64,000 bases of DNA, taken from positions 6,779,501-6,843,500 of the forward strand of contig NZ_JAGIOH010000001.1 of NCBI RefSeq assembly GCF_017876625.1, in the 5' to 3' direction. The translations under genes were made by a program, and so were the position numbers. Positions within the stretch are counted from its first letter, which is position 1; every line of letters starts with the position of its first letter. Positions 24,212 through 33,275 of the stretch are shown piece after piece. The notes beneath the pieces are model-generated. The model saw only the letters and a program-made list of their open reading frames with translations, did not search any database and was not told where the DNA came from. This DNA is from Streptomyces syringium. GTDB lineage: Bacteria; Actinomycetota; Actinomycetes; Streptomycetales; Streptomycetaceae.

Positions 24212-25603
24212 TCAGCGCTTGCTGTCGGCGTAGTCGACGAGGAACAGGGCCTCGGCGAGGGAGAGCCGCTCCAGCTCCTGGGGCGAGACGCTCTCGTTGA
24301 CCGCGTGGATCTGGGCCTCCGGCTCGCTCAGGCCGATCAGCAGGATCTCCGCCTTCGGGTAGAGCGCGGCCAGGGTGTTGCACAGCGGGATCGAGCCGCC
24401 CATGCCGGAGGTCTGCATCTCCTCGCCCGGGTACGCGACGCGCATCGCCGCGGCCATCGAGGTGTAGGCCGGGCTGGTGGTGTCGGCGCGGAACGCCTGT
24501 CCCTGGCCGACCTGCTCCACCGAGATGCGGGCGCCCCACGGGGCCGCCGACTCCAGATGGGCGCTCAGCAGCCTCGTTGCCTCCGCCGCGTCCGTGCCCG
24601 GCGGCACCCGCAGGCTCACCAGGGCCCGCGCCCCGGCGTGCACGGACGGGGTGGCGCCCACGACCGGCGGGCAGTCGATGCCGAGCACCGTGACGGCGGG
24701 GCGGGCCCAGATGCGGTCGGCCACGGTGCCGGAACCGATCAGGGAGACACCGTCGAGCACCCTGGCGTCCTTGCGGAACTCCTCCTCCGGGTACTGCAGA
24801 CCGTCCCAGCTCGCCGCGGCCTCCGTCTCCAGCCCGGCGACCGTCGTGGACCCGTCCGCCGCGCGCAGCGAGTCGAGCACGCGGATCAGCGCGGCCAGCG
24901 CGTCGGGCGCGGCTCCGCCGAACTGCCCGGAGTGCAGATTGCCTTCCAGGGTGTCCACCTGGACGCGGACGAGCGTCATACCGCGCAGCGTCGCGGTCAC
25001 CGTCGGCAGCCCGACGCGGAAGTTCCCGGTGTCACCGATGACGATGGTGTCGGCGGTCAGCAGCTCCGGATGCGCCTGCGCGTACTGCTCCAGGCCCCCG
25101 GTGCCCTGCTCCTCCGAGCCCTCGACGATCACCTTCACATGGACCGGCACACCGCCGTTCGCCTTGAGCGCCCGCAGCGCGGTCAGGTGCATGATCAGAC
25201 CGCCCTTGCAGTCGGCGGCGCCTCGCCCGTACCAGCGCCCGTCCCGCTCGGTCAGCTCGAACGGCGGCGAGACCCACGAGGCCTCGTCCAGCGGCGGCTG
25301 CACGTCGTAGTGGGCGTAGAGCAGCACGGTCGGCGCACCGGCCGGGCCGGGAAGGTAACCGTAGACGGACTGGGTGCCGTCCGGGGTGTCGAGCAGGGCG
25401 ACATCCTCGAAGCCGTCGGCCCGCAGCGCCTCGGCCACCCAGTTCGCGGCCGCCTCGCACTCGCTCCTGGGGAACTGCGCCTCGTCCGCCACGGACTTGA
25501 AGGCCACCAGCTCGGCCAGCTCTGTCAGGGCGCGGGGCTGCAGCGAGGCGACGGTCGCCGCGAGCGCGGCCTGGGCCTGCTGGCGGGTCGAGGACGATTC
25601 CAT
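24212..25603 (-). CDS. M20 family dipeptidase (CNDP/carnosinase-like)
   Basis: 463-residue zinc metallopeptidase that hydrolyses dipeptides in the cytosol. Metal-ligand motifs are in order: YAHYDVQPP (His and Asp), YGRGAADCKGG, VIVEGSEEQGTGG (catalytic and ligand glutamates), the dimerisation-domain segment LEGNLHSGQFGGA, and a C-terminal histidine in AQIHAVNE. RBS AAGGAG lies 6 nt before the ATG. It is divergent from the oxidoreductase at 25781. Confidence 0.92.
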   Translation of the reverse strand: MESSSTRQQAQAALAATVASLQPRALTELAELVAFKSVADEAQFPRSECEAAANWVAEALRADGFEDVALLDTPDGTQSVYGYLPGPAGAPTVLLYAHYDVQPPLDEASWVSPPFELTERDGRWYGRGAADCKGGLIMHLTALRALKANGGVPVHVKVIVEGSEEQGTGGLEQYAQAHPELLTADTIVIGDTGNFRVGLPTVTATLRGMTLVRVQVDTLEGNLHSGQFGGAAPDALAALIRVLDSLRAADGSTTVAGLETEAAASWDGLQYPEEEFRKDARVLDGVSLIGSGTVADRIWARPAVTVLGIDCPPVVGATPSVHAGARALVSLRVPPGTDAAEATRLLSAHLESAAPWGARISVEQVGQGQAFRADTTSPAYTSMAAAMRVAYPGEEMQTSGMGGSIPLCNTLAALYPKAEILLIGLSEPEAQIHAVNESVSPQELERLSLAEALFLVDYADSKR

Positions 25604-25780
25604 GGAACGCTCCTTGTGGGCGCGGCGTTAAGTCCGTACATACGGGCGATGGTGATCCTGATCCTCCCATGTCCTACCGGGCCGCCCCCGGGCCCCTTCC
25701 CGCAGCGGGTGGGCCGGGCGGCTGCCCGTAGGATGCGGGCGGTAGCGGTAGCCGGTGATCGAGCGGGAGTAGAACCACAG

Positions 25781-27010
25781 GTGAGCAGCGACAACGCGGC
25801 CCAGGAAGCGGGCCGGGACGTACCCGGGGACGGGGAGCCGGTATGGGACGTCGTGGTGGTGGGAGCGGGCCCCGCCGGAGCCTCGGCCGCCTATGCGGCG
25901 GCATCGACGGGCCGAAAGGTCCTGCTTCTGGAGAAGGCCGAACTCCCGCGCTACAAGACGTGCGGCGGTGGCATCATCGGCCCCTCGCGCGACGCGCTTC
26001 CCCCCGGCTTCGAACTTCCCCTGCGTGACCGGGTGCACGCCGTCACCTTCTCCCTCAACGGGAAGCTGACGCGCACCCGACGCTCCAAGCGGATGCTCTT
26101 CGGCCTCATCAACCGCCCCGAGTTCGACGCCGGTCTCGTCGAGGTCGCCAAGAAGGCGGGCGCCGAGGTACGCACCGGGGTGACCGTCTCGCGGGTCGAG
26201 CAGCACGGCTCGGCCGTGCCCGACCGGCGGACCGTCGCCATAGTGCTCGGCGACGGCCGGACCCTTCTGGCGCGCGCCGTCGTCGGCGCCGACGGCAGTG
26301 CCGGCCGGATAGGGGCACATGTCGGGGTGAAGCTCGACCAGGTGGATCTGGGCCTGGAGGCCGAGATCCCGGTGCCCGCGACGGTCGCCGAGGACTGGGC
26401 GGGCCGGGTGCACCTGGACTGGGGCCCGATCCCCGGCAGTTACGGCTGGGTCTTCCCCAAGGGGGACACCCTGACCGTCGGTGTGATCTCGGCGCGCGGC
26501 GAGGGCGCCGGCACCAAGCGCTATCTGGAGGACTTCATCGCGCGGCTCGGCCTCGCGGGCTTCGAGCCGAGCATCTCCTCCGGCCATCTGACGCGCTGCC
26601 GGTCCGACGACTCCCCGCTCTCCCGGGGCCGGGTGCTCGTCTGCGGTGACGCGGCGGGACTGCTGGAGCCCTGGACCCGTGAGGGCATCTCCTTCGCCCT
26701 GCGCTCGGGGCGCCTGGCGGGGGAGTGGGCCGTCCGGATCGCCGAGGCGCAGGACGCGGTGGACGCCCGCCGCCAGGCCTTGAACTACGCCTTCGCCATC
26801 AAGGCCGGACTCGGCGTGGAGATGGGCGTCGGGCGCCGCATGCTCACCCTCTTCGAGCGCCGCCCCGGGCTGATCCACGCGGCGGTCACGGGCTTCCGCC
26901 CGGCCTGGCACGCGTTCGCAAGGGTCACCCGCGGTACGACGACACTGGCCGAGATCGTGCGGACGCACCCGGTGGCGCGGCGGGTGCTGTCCGCGATGGA
27001 CAAGCCGTAG
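25781..27010 (+). CDS. geranylgeranyl reductase family FAD-dependent oxidoreductase
   Basis: 409-residue flavoprotein of the p-hydroxybenzoate hydroxylase fold. The FAD dinucleotide motif is in VVVVGAGPAGASAAYAAA (about residues 22-39). The family signature YKTCGGGIIGPSRDA follows LLLEKAELPR, and the second FAD motif is VLVCGDAAGLLEPWTREGISFA. Such enzymes reduce isoprenoid chains (menaquinone or lipids) or act as tailoring reductases. GTG 25781 has a GGGAG box about 10 nt upstream. ATG 25734 is in frame but would use a promoter-like TAGGAT (25726-25731) as leader. No isoprenoid genes are adjacent. Confidence 0.9.
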   Translation: MSSDNAAQEAGRDVPGDGEPVWDVVVVGAGPAGASAAYAAASTGRKVLLLEKAELPRYKTCGGGIIGPSRDALPPGFELPLRDRVHAVTFSLNGKLTRTRRSKRMLFGLINRPEFDAGLVEVAKKAGAEVRTGVTVSRVEQHGSAVPDRRTVAIVLGDGRTLLARAVVGADGSAGRIGAHVGVKLDQVDLGLEAEIPVPATVAEDWAGRVHLDWGPIPGSYGWVFPKGDTLTVGVISARGEGAGTKRYLEDFIARLGLAGFEPSISSGHLTRCRSDDSPLSRGRVLVCGDAAGLLEPWTREGISFALRSGRLAGEWAVRIAEAQDAVDARRQALNYAFAIKAGLGVEMGVGRRMLTLFERRPGLIHAAVTGFRPAWHAFARVTRGTTTLAEIVRTHPVARRVLSAMDKP

Positions 27011-27059
27011 GCCCTTCCGGCGGATCCTCGCGGGCTCCCGGCGCCCGACACCGAGGGCA

Positions 27060-27081
27060 TCCCCCGGCGGCAGCCGGGGGA
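27060..27081 (+). terminator. hairpin terminator after the reductase gene
   Basis: 9-bp stem (27060-27068 with 27073-27081), loop GGCA, 50 bp after the stop. Confidence 0.65.
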
Positions 27082-27255
27082 GCTCGCCGAGTCGGCGGAA
27101 GCCGCCCGGGTCCGACCGGTACGAGGGCGACCCTCGCCGTGCCGTGACCGGCGGGTGCCACGGGGTCGCCGCACATCGACGGCCGAGGCTGCTCCCCGGG
27201 GAACAGTCTCCGCCGCCCGACTCCCCCTCTTGTCCTGCGAGTCCGGGCTCGTGCG

Positions 27256-27275
27256 CCCCGGCGGGCTCGCCGGGG
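27256..27275. terminator. second hairpin in the convergent gap
   Basis: 8-bp stem CCCCGGCG/CGCCGGGG with loop GGCT. Confidence 0.5.
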
Positions 27276-27434
27276 AGGGCGGGCTGTCGGCAGGTCCCGG
27301 GCCGTGCGGAGCGGGGAGAAGAACCCCATAAGAGGGAGGAGCGTCCCCGCGTCGCCGGTGGTGAGCGGGATGAGCGGGGGCGGTACGGCCGGGCCGAGTT
27401 CGAACGGTAGCGTGAACGGCCGACCGGGCGCCGG

Positions 27435-28328
27435 TCAGAACAGCGCCTCGGGGCCCGCCACTTCCGGCGGGCGTACGGTCGCCGTCGTCTCCGCCCCCGG
27501 CGCGGCCGCCGCGAGGGGCCAGCCCGCCAACTGCCGAGTGTCGACCAGCAGCGGTCGCCCGTCCGTCGCGTCGAGGTACAGGTCCGGCCCGGCCACGGCC
27601 GTCACCCGGCCCGATATCGTGCGGCCGGGTGAGAGCTCCACGAAGCCGTGACCCGGGCGGAGCCGGTCGAGGTGGAACGCCTCGTCGTGATGGACCGGCG
27701 CGAACTCCCGCACGGCCAGTGAGTCGGGCAGCCCGTCGAGCGCACGGGCCCGTTCGTGCAAGGCGGCGAGCTCGGCGGTCCGCGCCGCCTGGGGCGGCAG
27801 CGGGTGCCGGGCGGCGCGCTTGGCCGCGTACGGGAAACGGTCCGGGACGTCGAGGGCCGCGCCCAGCACGGCCTCCGCTCGGCGTGCCGCCATCAGCGGA
27901 CCCCGCCCGAGCAGCGCGTACGACAGCGCGGCCTGCTCCAGCAGCCGGACACCCTCGCGCTCCGCGGCCGTGATGCCGACCTTGATCACTCCCGGTCCGA
28001 ACCAGGCCAGATAGACGTCGTAGGGGCGCGGGTCGTCCATGGCGGTGTCGGCGGCCACGGAGTGCGAGCGGTCCAGCCGGGCGCACTCCGGGCACTGGGC
28101 GGAGACCGCCGTGGCCGGGACCTCCGCACCCAGCGGGCACGCGGTGTGCCGGCCGCCTCTGCGCACCCCGACGCAAGCCCGCCACGACCCCGTCGTGAAG
28201 GCCAGCGCCCGCCCCGGGGGCAAGGGCGAGGTGCGGGCGCCGTGCACCGGATGCAACCAGGCCAGCGCCGGCCCGGAGGGGCTCCACCGCACCCCGGCGC
28301 ACTGCCAGCTGTCACCCGTCGGGCTCAC
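27435..28328 (-). CDS. DUF2797 family protein with a GIY-YIG-like motif
   Basis: 297-residue cytosolic protein of unknown function (DUF2797). A cysteine cluster in the N-terminal third (ACVGVRRGGRHTACP and AQCPECARLD) could bind zinc. It is followed by YDVYLAWFGPGVIKVGIT, which has the spacing of GIY-YIG nuclease folds (VYL, then KVGIT). Downstream ARRAEAVLGAAL could supply the family arginine and glutamate. The C-terminal part contains a likely small beta-barrel (VELSPGRTISGRVTAVAGPD). Nuclease activity is only a suggestion. The isomerase-like gene upstream ends 91 bp before it, so they may form an operon. Confidence 0.7.
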   Translation of the reverse strand: MSPTGDSWQCAGVRWSPSGPALAWLHPVHGARTSPLPPGRALAFTTGSWRACVGVRRGGRHTACPLGAEVPATAVSAQCPECARLDRSHSVAADTAMDDPRPYDVYLAWFGPGVIKVGITAAEREGVRLLEQAALSYALLGRGPLMAARRAEAVLGAALDVPDRFPYAAKRAARHPLPPQAARTAELAALHERARALDGLPDSLAVREFAPVHHDEAFHLDRLRPGHGFVELSPGRTISGRVTAVAGPDLYLDATDGRPLLVDTRQLAGWPLAAAAPGAETTATVRPPEVAGPEALF

Positions 28329-28419
28329 TCGTCCGGTCCTTTCTCACTGTCCTCGCGCGGTCGCTGTCCTTACGCGGTCGCTCCCGTCGCGCGCGACCGC
28401 CCGGAGCCCGCGCCCCGTC

Positions 28420-29187
28420 TCAGCCGATGGCCGAACGCTCCCGCCACAGCCGTGCGAGCGACGCGTCGCCCGTGCACCCCAACGCGTCGAGGGGCAGCCG
28501 GTTCCACAGGGCCAGATACAGGTCGGACACCGGCCCCGCCAGCTCGCAGTCCACCGGGCCCTCCGCCGTGCGCTCCGTGCGCGGCGGCCCGTCGGAGAGG
28601 TGGACCGTCCATACCGCGCCGGAGTCCGTGGTCCGTACCCGCAGCGTACGAGAGGTGTCCGTGCGCACCCGGCTCCGCTCTCCGCCGTGGAACCCCATGA
28701 GCAGCTCCTCCACGCCGTCGGCGGCGAATTCGGCGTCGAGGGCGGAGAAACCTGCGGAGGAGAAACCCGCGGAAGAGGATCCGTCACCGAGCGCGGACTC
28801 GGCATCGACGCGGTGCACCGCGGTCTCGTGGGCCTGGCGCCGGATCCAGAAGGCGCGGGGCGAGGGGGCCGGCATGAAGGTCCAGCACTGGAGCCCCGGC
28901 TCGGCGGCGGTCAGCGTCTTGACCAGCAGGCGGTGGCCTTCCCGGAACCATGCGAGGAGCTCCGGCCCGTCCGCCTCGGGGGCCGTCGGTATCCCGATCG
29001 GCTCGGTGAGCGATTCTCCGACCATCCGCGCCGCCCACCGGTGCACGGCTCCGGTGTGGGTCACCAGATCGCGCACCCGCCACTCCGGACAGGTCGGCAC
29101 GGAGGCGTCGAGTCCGGCCCGCGCGGCGGCTTCCGCGAGCAGTTGTCCGTCTCGGTCGAGAGTGGCGAGAAGATCAGAAGTATCCAT
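28420..29187 (-). CDS. maleylpyruvate isomerase family mycothiol-dependent protein (DinB fold)
   Basis: 255-residue protein. The N-terminal four-helix DinB/MDMPI domain carries its expected metal histidines (RDLVTHTGAVHRW and RRQAHETAVHRVDAE). A C-terminal SCP2-like lid domain follows (GAVWTVHLSDGP and VSDLYLALWNR). The family uses mycothiol as cofactor, which fits an actinobacterium. ATG 29187 is preferred over 29232 because the family begins just before the first helix. A repeated SSSAGFSSAGFSALD patch in the linker is low-complexity. The substrate is unknown. Confidence 0.82.
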   Translation of the reverse strand: MDTSDLLATLDRDGQLLAEAAARAGLDASVPTCPEWRVRDLVTHTGAVHRWAARMVGESLTEPIGIPTAPEADGPELLAWFREGHRLLVKTLTAAEPGLQCWTFMPAPSPRAFWIRRQAHETAVHRVDAESALGDGSSSAGFSSAGFSALDAEFAADGVEELLMGFHGGERSRVRTDTSRTLRVRTTDSGAVWTVHLSDGPPRTERTAEGPVDCELAGPVSDLYLALWNRLPLDALGCTGDASLARLWRERSAIG

Positions 29188-29373
29188 GCCCCGAAGTGTG
29201 GCAGTCGCCACTGACAACGCGGCTGAATGCACGATGACTTCGGAACCCGGCCCCCGCTCGTAGCGGCGCGTGACGCGCGGCCGGGCGGAGGCCGCCGGGG
29301 GCGCGACGGCGACCGGCGCGGCGTCGTGGCCGGCCGGAGGCGGGTACTGTTCCCGGAATTGACCGATCCCGTT

Positions 29374-29401
29374 TTGTTCAACGTCGGCACAAAGTCAGAA
29401 T
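29374..29401 (+). promoter_or_regulatory. promoter of the ROK regulator, leaderless
   Basis: A -35 TTGTTC (29374-29379) and a -10 CAGAAT (29396-29401) are separated by 16 bp. The GTG start at 29408 is 6 nt after the -10, so the mRNA should be leaderless. Confidence 0.55.
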
Positions 29402-29407
29402 AGGCAT

Positions 29408-30631
29408 GTGACCCAGACTCGGACTACACGCCTGGAGCGGGGCCGGAGCGCCCTCGGCCCCGCCTTGGCGCTCGTACACACCGGCCGCGCCCCCACCCGT
29501 GCCGTGCTCACTGCTGAACTCGGTGTGACCCGCGCGACCGCCGGCGCCGTGGCCGCCGAGCTCGAGGCGCTCGGGCTGATCCAGGTCGACGCGCGCCCCG
29601 CAGCGCCCGCCGGCTCCCAGGGGCGCCCCTCGCACCGGCTCGCCATCGACCCCAACGGCCCCGTCGTCCTCGCCGCGCAGATCCACGCCGACGGATTCCG
29701 GGCCGCCCTCGTCGGACTCGGCGGCCGGATGGTCGCGACCGCGCCCGGCTGCATGACGGTGCCCGCCGACCCGGCCCACATCATCGACGCCGTCGTGGAG
29801 GCCGGTGCGGGCCTGCTGCGCGAGACCGGCCGTCGCTGTCTCGGCGCGGGCCTCGCCGTGCCCTCCGCCGTGGCCGAGCCGGACGGGACGGCCCTGAACC
29901 CGCTGCACTTGTCCTGGCCCGCGGGAGCGCCGGTCCGCGCGCTCTTCGCCGAAGCCCTCGCCAAGTCGGGCGTCCACGGCCCGGACGGCAGCCCCGTCGG
30001 CGGGGTGGCCGGCAATGACGTCAACCTCGCCGCCCTCGCCGAACACCGGCACGGCGCCGGCCGAGGTGCCCAGCACCTGCTGTGCGTCGCTACCGGCCAT
30101 CGCGGTGTCGGCGGCGCGCTCGTCCTCGACGGCCGGCTGCACACCGGCAGCTCCGGGCTCGCCCTGGAGGTCGGTCACCTCACCGTCAACCCCGCGGGGG
30201 TGCCCTGTCACTGCGGCAGCCGTGGCTGCCTGGACGTCGAGACCGATCCGCTCGCCTTCCTCACCGCGGCCGGCCGTGATCCGGGGCCGGAGGTCTCCCT
30301 CCTGCAGCAGTCCCGCGACCTGCTCCGTTCGGAGTACGGGGACCCCACAGTCCGCGCCGCCGCCGATCTGATCGCGGGCCGGCTGGGTCTTGGCCTCGCC
30401 GGCCTGGTCAACATTCTCAACCCGGACCGGGTCGTCCTGGGCGGACTCCACCGCGAGCTGCTGGACGCCGATCCGGAGCGGCTGCGGGCCGTCGTCGCCG
30501 ACCGCAGCCTCTGGGGCCGCAGCGGCAGCGTGCCGATCCTGGCTGCGAGCCTCGACCACAACAGCCTCATCGGGGCTGCCGAGGCGGCCTGGCAGCCGGT
30601 CCTGGACGACCCCTTGGCCGCACTCGGCTGA
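29408..30631 (+). CDS. ROK family transcriptional regulator (XylR/NagC-like)
   Basis: 407-residue regulator. The N-terminal winged HTH reads RAVLTAELGVTRATAGAVAAEL, followed by EALGLIQVD. A ROK sugar-binding domain follows with PSHRLAIDPNGP, ALEVGHLTVN and the zinc motif CHCGSRGCLDVE. The DxGGTK kinase motif is absent (AAQIHADGFRAALVG instead), so it is a sensor and repressor rather than a kinase. The start is set by the promoter 6 nt upstream. Targets are unknown; it is divergent from the isomerase-like gene. Confidence 0.87.
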   Translation: MTQTRTTRLERGRSALGPALALVHTGRAPTRAVLTAELGVTRATAGAVAAELEALGLIQVDARPAAPAGSQGRPSHRLAIDPNGPVVLAAQIHADGFRAALVGLGGRMVATAPGCMTVPADPAHIIDAVVEAGAGLLRETGRRCLGAGLAVPSAVAEPDGTALNPLHLSWPAGAPVRALFAEALAKSGVHGPDGSPVGGVAGNDVNLAALAEHRHGAGRGAQHLLCVATGHRGVGGALVLDGRLHTGSSGLALEVGHLTVNPAGVPCHCGSRGCLDVETDPLAFLTAAGRDPGPEVSLLQQSRDLLRSEYGDPTVRAAADLIAGRLGLGLAGLVNILNPDRVVLGGLHRELLDADPERLRAVVADRSLWGRSGSVPILAASLDHNSLIGAAEAAWQPVLDDPLAALG

Positions 30632-30657
30632 CCCCGCGCCCCGTCCGCCCCGCGCGG

Positions 30658-30690
30658 CCGACGGACAGCCGACGGACGGCCGACGGACGG
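30658..30690. repeat. three tandem 11-bp repeats
   Basis: CCGACGGACAG, CCGACGGACGG and CCGACGGACGG abut at 30658, 30669 and 30680, 27 bp after the ROK regulator stop. They lie in the 224-bp convergent gap, which otherwise shows nothing clear. Confidence 0.6.
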
Positions 30691-30855
30691 ACGACCCCCG
30701 GCAGCGCGACGACGAGGCCGGGCGGCGACCGGCACGAGCGTCACCACTCACCGTCCTGCGCCGTACCCCGTCGCAGTGACAGGCCCGTCCGGACGCGTAC
30801 CGGCGGCACCGGTCCGCCCCGGAGCGACGTTTCGCACCGGTGGCGCCCCGGGCGG

Positions 30856-31419
30856 TCAGCCGAGGACGGCGGAGCGGGCCGGGGTGGGCTCGCGCAGCAC
30901 AGCCGGCCGCCGGGGCAGACGGGATCCGCCGAAGAGGGGGTTCTTCTCCAGCGCCGACAGTTCGAGGACGGACTGGTCGAAGACGGCGGCGGATTCCGAG
31001 GCCTTTACCAGCCGAGGAGGGGCAGCGGGGGCGCACGGGGGCACGGGGAGCGTAAACCAGACGACTTTCCCGCCGTCGAGACGCTCCTCGACGCCCCAGC
31101 TCGCGCTGACGGCGGCGACGAGGGCCAGACCGCGCCCGTGGGTGCTGGCGGCGTCGGGTTCGAGAACGCGCGGCAGGCGCGGATCGTGGTCCCGCACCGA
31201 GACCGTGAGCCGGTCCACCATGAGGTCGATCTCGACGGTGCAGCGTTTGTCGGGTTCCGCGTGTTGATGCACGTTGGTCAGGAGCTCGGTGACGCCGAGC
31301 GCCGCGGGATCGATGAGAGGGTCGAGATGCCAGTAGCGCAGTTGCGCAGATACGATTCTGCGGACCTGTCCTATGCGCGGGGGGAGAGCGTGGAGCTCTA
31401 CGGTGCAGTGCTTGTTCAT
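30856..31419 (-). CDS. ATP-binding protein (anti-sigma-factor-like HATPase)
   Basis: 187-residue protein. Residues about 1-125 form a GHKL ATPase of the RsbW/SpoIIAB kind: the N box is LGVTELLTNVHQHAE and the G box is STHGRGLALVAAV. Such proteins in Streptomyces inhibit sigma factors or act as single-domain kinases. The C-terminal 60 residues (from PAAPPRLVKASESAAV) are not part of the domain and look disordered. ATG 31419 or 31431 are both possible. No sigma factor or anti-anti-sigma gene is adjacent, so the partner is elsewhere. Confidence 0.82.
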   Translation of the reverse strand: MNKHCTVELHALPPRIGQVRRIVSAQLRYWHLDPLIDPAALGVTELLTNVHQHAEPDKRCTVEIDLMVDRLTVSVRDHDPRLPRVLEPDAASTHGRGLALVAAVSASWGVEERLDGGKVVWFTLPVPPCAPAAPPRLVKASESAAVFDQSVLELSALEKNPLFGGSRLPRRPAVLREPTPARSAVLG

Positions 31420-31470
31420 TCGGCTGATCACGGCTGCGACTCCCTGAAGAAGTAGGGCTAGCCTGATGCA

Positions 31471-31493
31471 GATACGCGTCTCGATACGCGTCT
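31471..31493. repeat. two 11-bp direct repeats upstream of the HATPase gene
   Basis: GATACGCGTCT occurs at 31471-31481 and 31483-31493 (12-bp pitch); each contains the palindrome ACGCGT. They lie about 50-75 bp upstream of the HATPase start, in promoter position. The rest of the 210-bp gap has no clear gene. Confidence 0.45.
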
Positions 31494-31629
31494 GTTCCGG
31501 TCCAGCGACGGTGGCTGCTCGAGCCGGCCGGCGGATACAGGATCAGTGCGTAACCGCCGATGAACCCTCAGTGAAGCTGGTACGAGTCCAGGGTCGACTC
31601 CTGCGGCCGAATGTGCAACTCCTGTACCT

Positions 31630-31959
31630 TCAGCCCCTTGCGCCGCCGCCGTGCGCGGAACGCACCGCGTCGAGGAAACGGCGGACGGCGGCTGCTCCCG
31701 AGTCCCGGGCGGCGGGGTCGCGCTGGCCCAGGGTGAGCAGATAGCGGGTCCCGTTCACCGTGGCCAGGGCCCGGTCCCCGGCGGCGAACCACGGCTTGCT
31801 GGCGTGGACCGAATCGACGGGCGCACTGTCGATCTCCCGGCCGTAGCTGGTCAGCAGTTCGAACCTGCCGTCCTTGATCTTCACCTGGCCGGCCCGGGTG
31901 AGCGAGCGCAGGAAACGCTCGATCCGCACCCCTGTCGCGTTGAACTCCGGTTCCGCCAC
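31630..31959 (-). CDS. conserved hypothetical protein
   Basis: 109-residue basic cytosolic protein that I do not recognise. GTG 31959 is chosen for the GGGAAGG box 8-9 nt upstream. The N-terminal part (ATGVRIERFLRSLTRAGQVKIKDGRFELLTSY) alternates helix and strand and may form a small winged fold. A basic, Ala/Gly-rich tail closes it. It is divergent from the cysteine-synthase-like gene. Confidence 0.6.
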   Translation of the reverse strand: MAEPEFNATGVRIERFLRSLTRAGQVKIKDGRFELLTSYGREIDSAPVDSVHASKPWFAAGDRALATVNGTRYLLTLGQRDPAARDSGAAAVRRFLDAVRSAHGGGARG

Positions 31960-32095
31960 GACGCACCGCCTTCCCGGCCGAATGGTCTTCTCTGGTGCGC
32001 AGTCTGCCCGCGAGGCGGCTCCGGCACCAGTGCCCATTTATGATCGAAACGTCCGAGTGCTCCGCATCGGCCCGATGGACATCGTGAGGAGCGGC

Positions 32096-33268
32096 GTGAA
32101 CAGCACATCGAACACGGGGGCGACGAGCGCGGGGGACAGACCGGAGGGACGGGCGCCGACGGGCGCCGCCGTCCCGACCCTCGACGTGGACCGCAGCGAC
32201 CCGCCCTACCGCGCCTGGCTCAAGGAGGCGGTCCGCAAGGTCCAGGCCGACGCGAACCGCTCCGCGGACACCCATCTGCTCCGGTTCCCGCTGCCGGACG
32301 AGTGGGGCATCGACCTCTACCTGAAGGACGAGTCCACCCATCCGACGGGAAGTCTCAAGCACCGGCTCGCCCGCTCGCTGTTCCTCTACGGGCTGTGCAA
32401 CGGCTGGGTCCGCCCCGAAGCCCCCGTCGTCGAGGCGTCCAGCGGCTCCACGGCCGTCTCCGAGGCGTACTTCGCCAGACTCGTCGGCGTGCCGTTCATC
32501 GCCGTCATGCCGCGCACGACCAGCCGGGAGAAGTGCCGGCTCATCGAGTTCCACGGCGGGCGGTGCCACTTCGTGGACGACCCGCGGACGATGTACGAGG
32601 AGGCGGCCGCCCTCGCCGCGCGGTCCGGGGGCCACTACATGGACCAGTTCACCTACGCCGAGCGGGCCACGGACTGGCGCGGCAACAACAACATCGCCGA
32701 ATCGATCCACCATCAGCTCCGCCGCGAACGCCACCCGGAGCCCGCCTGGATCGTCGCCACCGCCGGTACGGGCGGCACCTCGGCGACCATCGCCCGCTAT
32801 GTGCGCTACATGCAGCAGGACACCCGGGTCTGCGTCGCCGACCCCGAGAACTCCTGCTTCTTCGACGGCTGGCGCAACCGCGACCCGGCCGCGAGCAGCG
32901 AGCGGAGCTCGCGCATCGAGGGCATCGGGCGGCCGCGGATGGAACCGAGCTTCGTCACGGGCGCGATCGACCGCATGATGAAGGTCCCGGACGCGGCGAG
33001 CGTAGCGGCCGTCCGCGCCCTGGAGGAGGCGATCGGCCGCAAGGCGGGCGGCTCCACCGGCACCGGTCTGTGGGCCGCGCTCAAGATCGTCGCGGAGATG
33101 GCCGGCCAGGGGCGCGCGGGCAGCGTCGTCACCCTCATCTGCGACCCGGGCGACCGCTACCTCGACAAGTACTACTCCGACGCCTGGCTCGCCGAGCAGG
33201 GCCTGGACATCACCCCCTACACCATGGCGATCAGCCGCTTCCTGGCGACCGGCCGGTGGCCGGCCTGA
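32096..33268 (+). CDS. PLP-dependent cysteine synthase family protein
   Basis: 390-residue fold-type II PLP enzyme of the cysteine synthase / cystathionine beta-synthase family, longer than a classical CysK (about 310). The PLP lysine is in PTGSLKHRLARS. The substrate loop is EASSGSTAVSEAYFARLVGVPF and the phosphate-binding glycine loop is ATAGTGGTSATIARYVRY. GTG 32096 has GAGGAG immediately upstream; ATG 32075 lacks an RBS. An N-terminal Ser/Gly-rich 40-residue extension is probably disordered. It may make or degrade a cysteine analogue. It is not linked to the Dap cluster further right. Confidence 0.85.
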   Translation: MNSTSNTGATSAGDRPEGRAPTGAAVPTLDVDRSDPPYRAWLKEAVRKVQADANRSADTHLLRFPLPDEWGIDLYLKDESTHPTGSLKHRLARSLFLYGLCNGWVRPEAPVVEASSGSTAVSEAYFARLVGVPFIAVMPRTTSREKCRLIEFHGGRCHFVDDPRTMYEEAAALAARSGGHYMDQFTYAERATDWRGNNNIAESIHHQLRRERHPEPAWIVATAGTGGTSATIARYVRYMQQDTRVCVADPENSCFFDGWRNRDPAASSERSSRIEGIGRPRMEPSFVTGAIDRMMKVPDAASVAAVRALEEAIGRKAGGSTGTGLWAALKIVAEMAGQGRAGSVVTLICDPGDRYLDKYYSDAWLAEQGLDITPYTMAISRFLATGRWPA

Positions 33269-33275
33269 CCCGGGA

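Larger units (their letters stand above)
27011..27434. other. 424-bp convergent intergenic region
   Basis: No credible gene. It holds two separate hairpins (27060-27081 and 27256-27275) that should end transcription from both sides. A purine-rich patch near 27316-27350 has no following ORF with proper codon use. Confidence 0.4.

Noticed and set aside
23945..25780. Plus-strand open frame extending the geranylgeranyl-reductase-family gene 600 codons upstream
   Set aside because: It lies antisense to an intact M20 dipeptidase. The FAD domain begins only after GTG 25781, which has a plausible RBS.
31568..31629. Short conserved-looking reading frame ending SYQLH downstream of the 109-residue gene
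   Set aside because: No start codon or RBS could be found for a separate small gene.
32096..33268. Second SbnA-like gene linked to the Dap cluster
   Set aside because: It is a longer, diverged cysteine-synthase-family protein more than 20 kb away, with no SbnB-like partner beside it.
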